Source: a virus
Virus record (IMG/VR): IMGVR_UViG_3300011116_000547
Coordinates: 1-59,636 of that record
Direction: 5' to 3' (one strand)
Length of the DNA stretch: 59,636 nt
Part shown: positions 57,316-59,636 of the stretch, one piece after another
Position numbering within the stretch: the stretch's first letter is position 1
Layout of the letters: each line of letters opens with the position of its first letter
Program-made: the position numbers and the translations under genes
The notes under the pieces: generated by a model
Database searches by the model: none
Told to the model about the DNA's origin: nothing
The model's input: only the letters and a program-made list of their open reading frames with translations

Positions 57316-59168
57316 AAGTACCTCTGTTTGAAGCACAAAAGGAATGGGTTGAACCGGAAGAATTTCCTGATCTAAGATCTTATGATGAGATTGCAGTAGA
57401 CTTAGAAACAAGAGATCCTGATTTAAAAAAGAAAGGATCTGGTTCTGTTATCGGTAATGGAGATGTTGTAGGTATAGCTGTTGCTGTACCAGGACGATCT
57501 TTTTATTTTCCAATAGCACACGGATCAGGTCCTAACATGGATCGTAAAAAAGTTTTATCTTGGTTTGCTGATACAATGGCTTCACCATCATTAAAAGTGT
57601 TTCATAATGCAATGTATGACGTATGTTGGATAAAGAAATTAGGTATTAAAATCAATGGTTTAATCGTAGATACTATGATTGCGGCCTCTTTAGTTGATGA
57701 AAACAGATTTAGATATTCTCTAAATGAATTGTCTTGGGACTTTCTTGGTTATGGTAAAAGTGAAGTTGCTTTGAACGAAGCAGCCAAATCTAGAGGATTA
57801 GATCCAAAAGAAGATTTATGGCAACTACCAGCAATGGAAGTTGGAGCTTATGCTGAAAAAGATGCTGAGCTTACATTAGAGCTATGGCAAATGTTTAAGA
57901 AAGAAATTGTTCATCAAGATATTGAATCCGTATTTAATTTAGAAACTGATTTGTTTCCATGTTTAGTTGATATGAGATTCAAAGGAGTAAGAGTTGATAT
58001 AGAACGTGCACACAAACTGAAACAACAGTTAACAGCACAAGAGAATGAATTGTTATTAAAAGTAAAACAAGAAACAGGGATAGAGCCGCAGATTTGGGCA
58101 GCAAGAAGCATTGCAAAAGTTTTTGATAAGCTTGGCTTACCTTATGACACAACTGAAAAATCATCAGCGCCTTCCTTTACAAAGAATTTTTTACAAGAAC
58201 ATCCTAACCCTATAGTGCAAATGATTGCTAAAGCAAGAGAAATCAATAAGGCTCATACAACTTTTATTGATACGATCATCAGATACGAGCACAAAGGTCG
58301 TATTCATGCAGAGATCAATCAAATAAGATCAGATCAAGGTGGAACTGTTACAGGACGATTTAGTTATAATAATCCAAACCTACAGCAACTTCCAGCAAGG
58401 AACAAGGATCTTGGACCATTGATTAGATCTTTATTCTTACCGGAAGAAAAACATACATGGGGTTGCTTTGACTATTCACAACAAGAACCAAGATTGGTTG
58501 TACACTATGCATCATTACATCAATTTCCTTCAGTATATCCTGTAATAGATTCTTATAAGAATAATCCTAATACAGACTTTCACCAGATTGTTGCTGATAT
58601 GGCAAACATTCCAAGATCACAAGCCAAAACTATTAACCTTGGTTTGTTTTATGGAATGGGTAAGACAAAACTTCAAGCTGAACTTGGTGTATCAAAAGAA
58701 AAAGCTGCAGAATTATTTGATCAGTATCATGCTAAGGTTCCATTTGTTAAACAGTTAATGAACTCTGCATCTAATAGAGCACAGGAACGTGGTCAGATTA
58801 GAACATTACTTGGTAGATTATGTAGGTTTCATTTATGGGAACCAAATAGTTTCGGTATGCATAAAGCCATGCCTCATGAAGAAGCACTCCAGGAACACGG
58901 ACCAGGGATTAAAAGAGCGTATACATACAAAGCTTTAAATAAATTAATTCAAGGTTCTGCTGCTGATATGACAAAAAAATCTATGTTGGAATTATATAAA
59001 GAAGGAATAGTTGCTCATATTCAAATTCATGATGAATTAGATTTATCAGTTGAATCTCCAGAACATGCTAAAAAAATTATTGATATAATGGAAAACGCAG
59101 TAGAACTCGATGTTCCAAACAAAGTAGATTATGAATCTGGTGAAACATGGGGTGATATATATGATTGA
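57312..59168 (+). CDS. polA: DNA polymerase I family (PolA) with 3'-5' exonuclease
   Basis: Protein of 618 residues: exonuclease domain to about 200 and polymerase domain after about 290, no 5'-3' exonuclease. Exo I VDLETRD (Asp30, Glu32), Exo II FHNAMYD (Asp103), Exo III AYAEKDAELT (Tyr180, Asp184). Motif A CFDYSQQEPRL (Asp387), motif B RSQAKTINLGLFYG (Arg435, Lys439, Tyr447), motif C QIHDELDL (His573-Asp574). The residue aligned with E. coli Phe762 is Leu443. It is the replicative polymerase, at the end of the replication operon. Confidence 0.96.
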   Translation: MKVPLFEAQKEWVEPEEFPDLRSYDEIAVDLETRDPDLKKKGSGSVIGNGDVVGIAVAVPGRSFYFPIAHGSGPNMDRKKVLSWFADTMASPSLKVFHNAMYDVCWIKKLGIKINGLIVDTMIAASLVDENRFRYSLNELSWDFLGYGKSEVALNEAAKSRGLDPKEDLWQLPAMEVGAYAEKDAELTLELWQMFKKEIVHQDIESVFNLETDLFPCLVDMRFKGVRVDIERAHKLKQQLTAQENELLLKVKQETGIEPQIWAARSIAKVFDKLGLPYDTTEKSSAPSFTKNFLQEHPNPIVQMIAKAREINKAHTTFIDTIIRYEHKGRIHAEINQIRSDQGGTVTGRFSYNNPNLQQLPARNKDLGPLIRSLFLPEEKHTWGCFDYSQQEPRLVVHYASLHQFPSVYPVIDSYKNNPNTDFHQIVADMANIPRSQAKTINLGLFYGMGKTKLQAELGVSKEKAAELFDQYHAKVPFVKQLMNSASNRAQERGQIRTLLGRLCRFHLWEPNSFGMHKAMPHEEALQEHGPGIKRAYTYKALNKLIQGSAADMTKKSMLELYKEGIVAHIQIHDELDLSVESPEHAKKIIDIMENAVELDVPNKVDYESGETWGDIYD

Positions 59169-59170
59169 TT

Positions 59171-59636
59171 ATGTCTTATCTTAATGCTAACATTCCGCCG
59201 ATTTATTGTAAGATAAGGAGAGAATATTTATATGACTTACGAAAACATAAAGGCGAAACTGAAGATTGTGTGGTCTTTGCTATTGCAAGTATTCCAGGGC
59301 GTGCAATCTTATTTCATGCTTTACTTACGAATGGTGCAATATATTGGAGGCTTCCTATCTCTGCTTTTGTTCAAAGAGGAAGCAGCAGTAGTATGCATAA
59401 AGGAAAAATGGAATCTCCAAATCTCGAAGATCTTGAGTTATGGAATTCATTTAGTTATTATCCTGCTATTACTACTTTTGATTTTTTAATCGGACAACGT
59501 TGTAAATATTTAAACAAAAATAAAAAATTTATTTATGGAGAATATCTATTCACAATTGATTGGGCTCATCCAGAACCTAACATCATCGATACTGAACATT
59601 CTGAAATTCCCGATCAGCATAAGTGTGCTCATGTAT
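59171..59636 (+). CDS. Conserved phage protein, 5' part (gene continues at 1-312)
   Basis: The ATG lies two bases after the stop of the DNA polymerase gene (TGATTATG), so it is probably co-translated with it. The frame is open to the contig end and continues at base 1; joined across the overlap it encodes 216 residues. The N-terminus (MSYLNANIPPIY) is followed by a charged helix and a globular region with several Trp, Tyr and Cys residues. I see no signal peptide or membrane segment and no motif I can tie to a function. Proteins of this type sit between DNA polymerase and lysis genes in uncultured marine phages (recalled, not searched). Confidence 0.85.
   Translation, partial: MSYLNANIPPIYCKIRREYLYDLRKHKGETEDCVVFAIASIPGRAILFHALLTNGAIYWRLPISAFVQRGSSSSMHKGKMESPNLEDLELWNSFSYYPAITTFDFLIGQRCKYLNKNKKFIYGEYLFTIDWAHPEPNIIDTEHSEIPDQHKCAHV
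59510..59636. repeat. Terminal direct repeat, right copy (circular contig overlap)
   Basis: Exact copy of bases 1-127. Removing one copy gives a 59,509-bp circle. Circular closure is expected for a circularly permuted or terminally redundant linear virion genome as well as for a truly circular replicating form. Confidence 0.95.

Noticed and set aside
59232-59489. Plus-strand open frame with hydrophobic segments near the contig end
   Set aside because: It lies entirely inside the better frame that starts at 59171 and continues across the junction; it looks like a shadow.

Overview
The window appears to be the complete genome of an AT-rich tailed phage, assembled as a circle. The last 127 bases (59510-59636) repeat the first 127 exactly, so the non-redundant length is 59,509 bp, and one gene (59171 to 312) runs through the junction. 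Gene content points to a lytic marine phage of the kind known mostly from metagenomes, probably infecting an AT-rich alphaproteobacterium such as SAR11 (Pelagibacterales) or SAR116. The host is an inference from base composition and gene families. I see no integrase, phage RNA polymerase or tRNA gene. Several sigma70-like promoters (TTGACA/T, 17 bp, AT-rich -10) suggest dependence on host RNA polymerase. There is no tail sheath or clear tape measure, and large internal-virion-like proteins are present, so a short-tailed virion is the best guess.

Layout. 1-2.3 kb: lysis genes (membrane coiled-coil protein, glucosaminidase, M15 peptidase). 2.3-7.4 kb: densely overlapping small early genes, with a methyltransferase-like protein, a GIY-YIG nuclease-like protein, a small lipoprotein and a PD-(D/E)XK exonuclease. 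7.4-7.75 kb: an origin-like region with opposing TGTGGTGCT arrays around an A/T core. 7.75-12.7 kb: a mosaic region with the small terminase on the minus strand, a second PD-(D/E)XK protein, a GP88-family gene, structured non-coding DNA, six copies of a GC-rich hairpin repeat, and a minus-strand operon of four small genes. 12.7-30.6 kb: packaging and head module (large terminase, portal, a run of small basic proteins, 3TM holin, GroES-like protein, scaffold, major capsid protein) followed by adaptors and fibers. 30.6-34.9 kb: an inserted cassette with five tandem 2OG-Fe(II) oxygenase-like genes and a DUF6065-like gene. 35-40.8 kb: more tail proteins and two glycosyltransferases. 40.8-49.4 kb: internal virion proteins, including one of 1506 residues. 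49.4-50.5 kb: auxiliary genes for S-adenosylmethionine decarboxylase and Hsp20. 50.6-59.2 kb: replication (SNF2-type helicase on the minus strand, putative ssDNA-binding protein, archaeo-eukaryotic-type primase, UvrD-type helicase, DUF3310 protein, PolA DNA polymerase).

How it works together. The replisome would be the primase, UvrD-like helicase, SSB-like protein and PolA. The PolA has Leu at the position equivalent to E. coli Phe762. TerS/TerL package DNA into a head made from portal, scaffold and capsid protein. Holin, glucosaminidase and peptidase lyse the cell. The least explained parts are the oxygenase cassette, the recurrent x-G-G-hydrophobic motif in many virion-module proteins, the GC hairpin repeats, the 11-bp phased repeats shared by two distant control regions, and the origin-like region.
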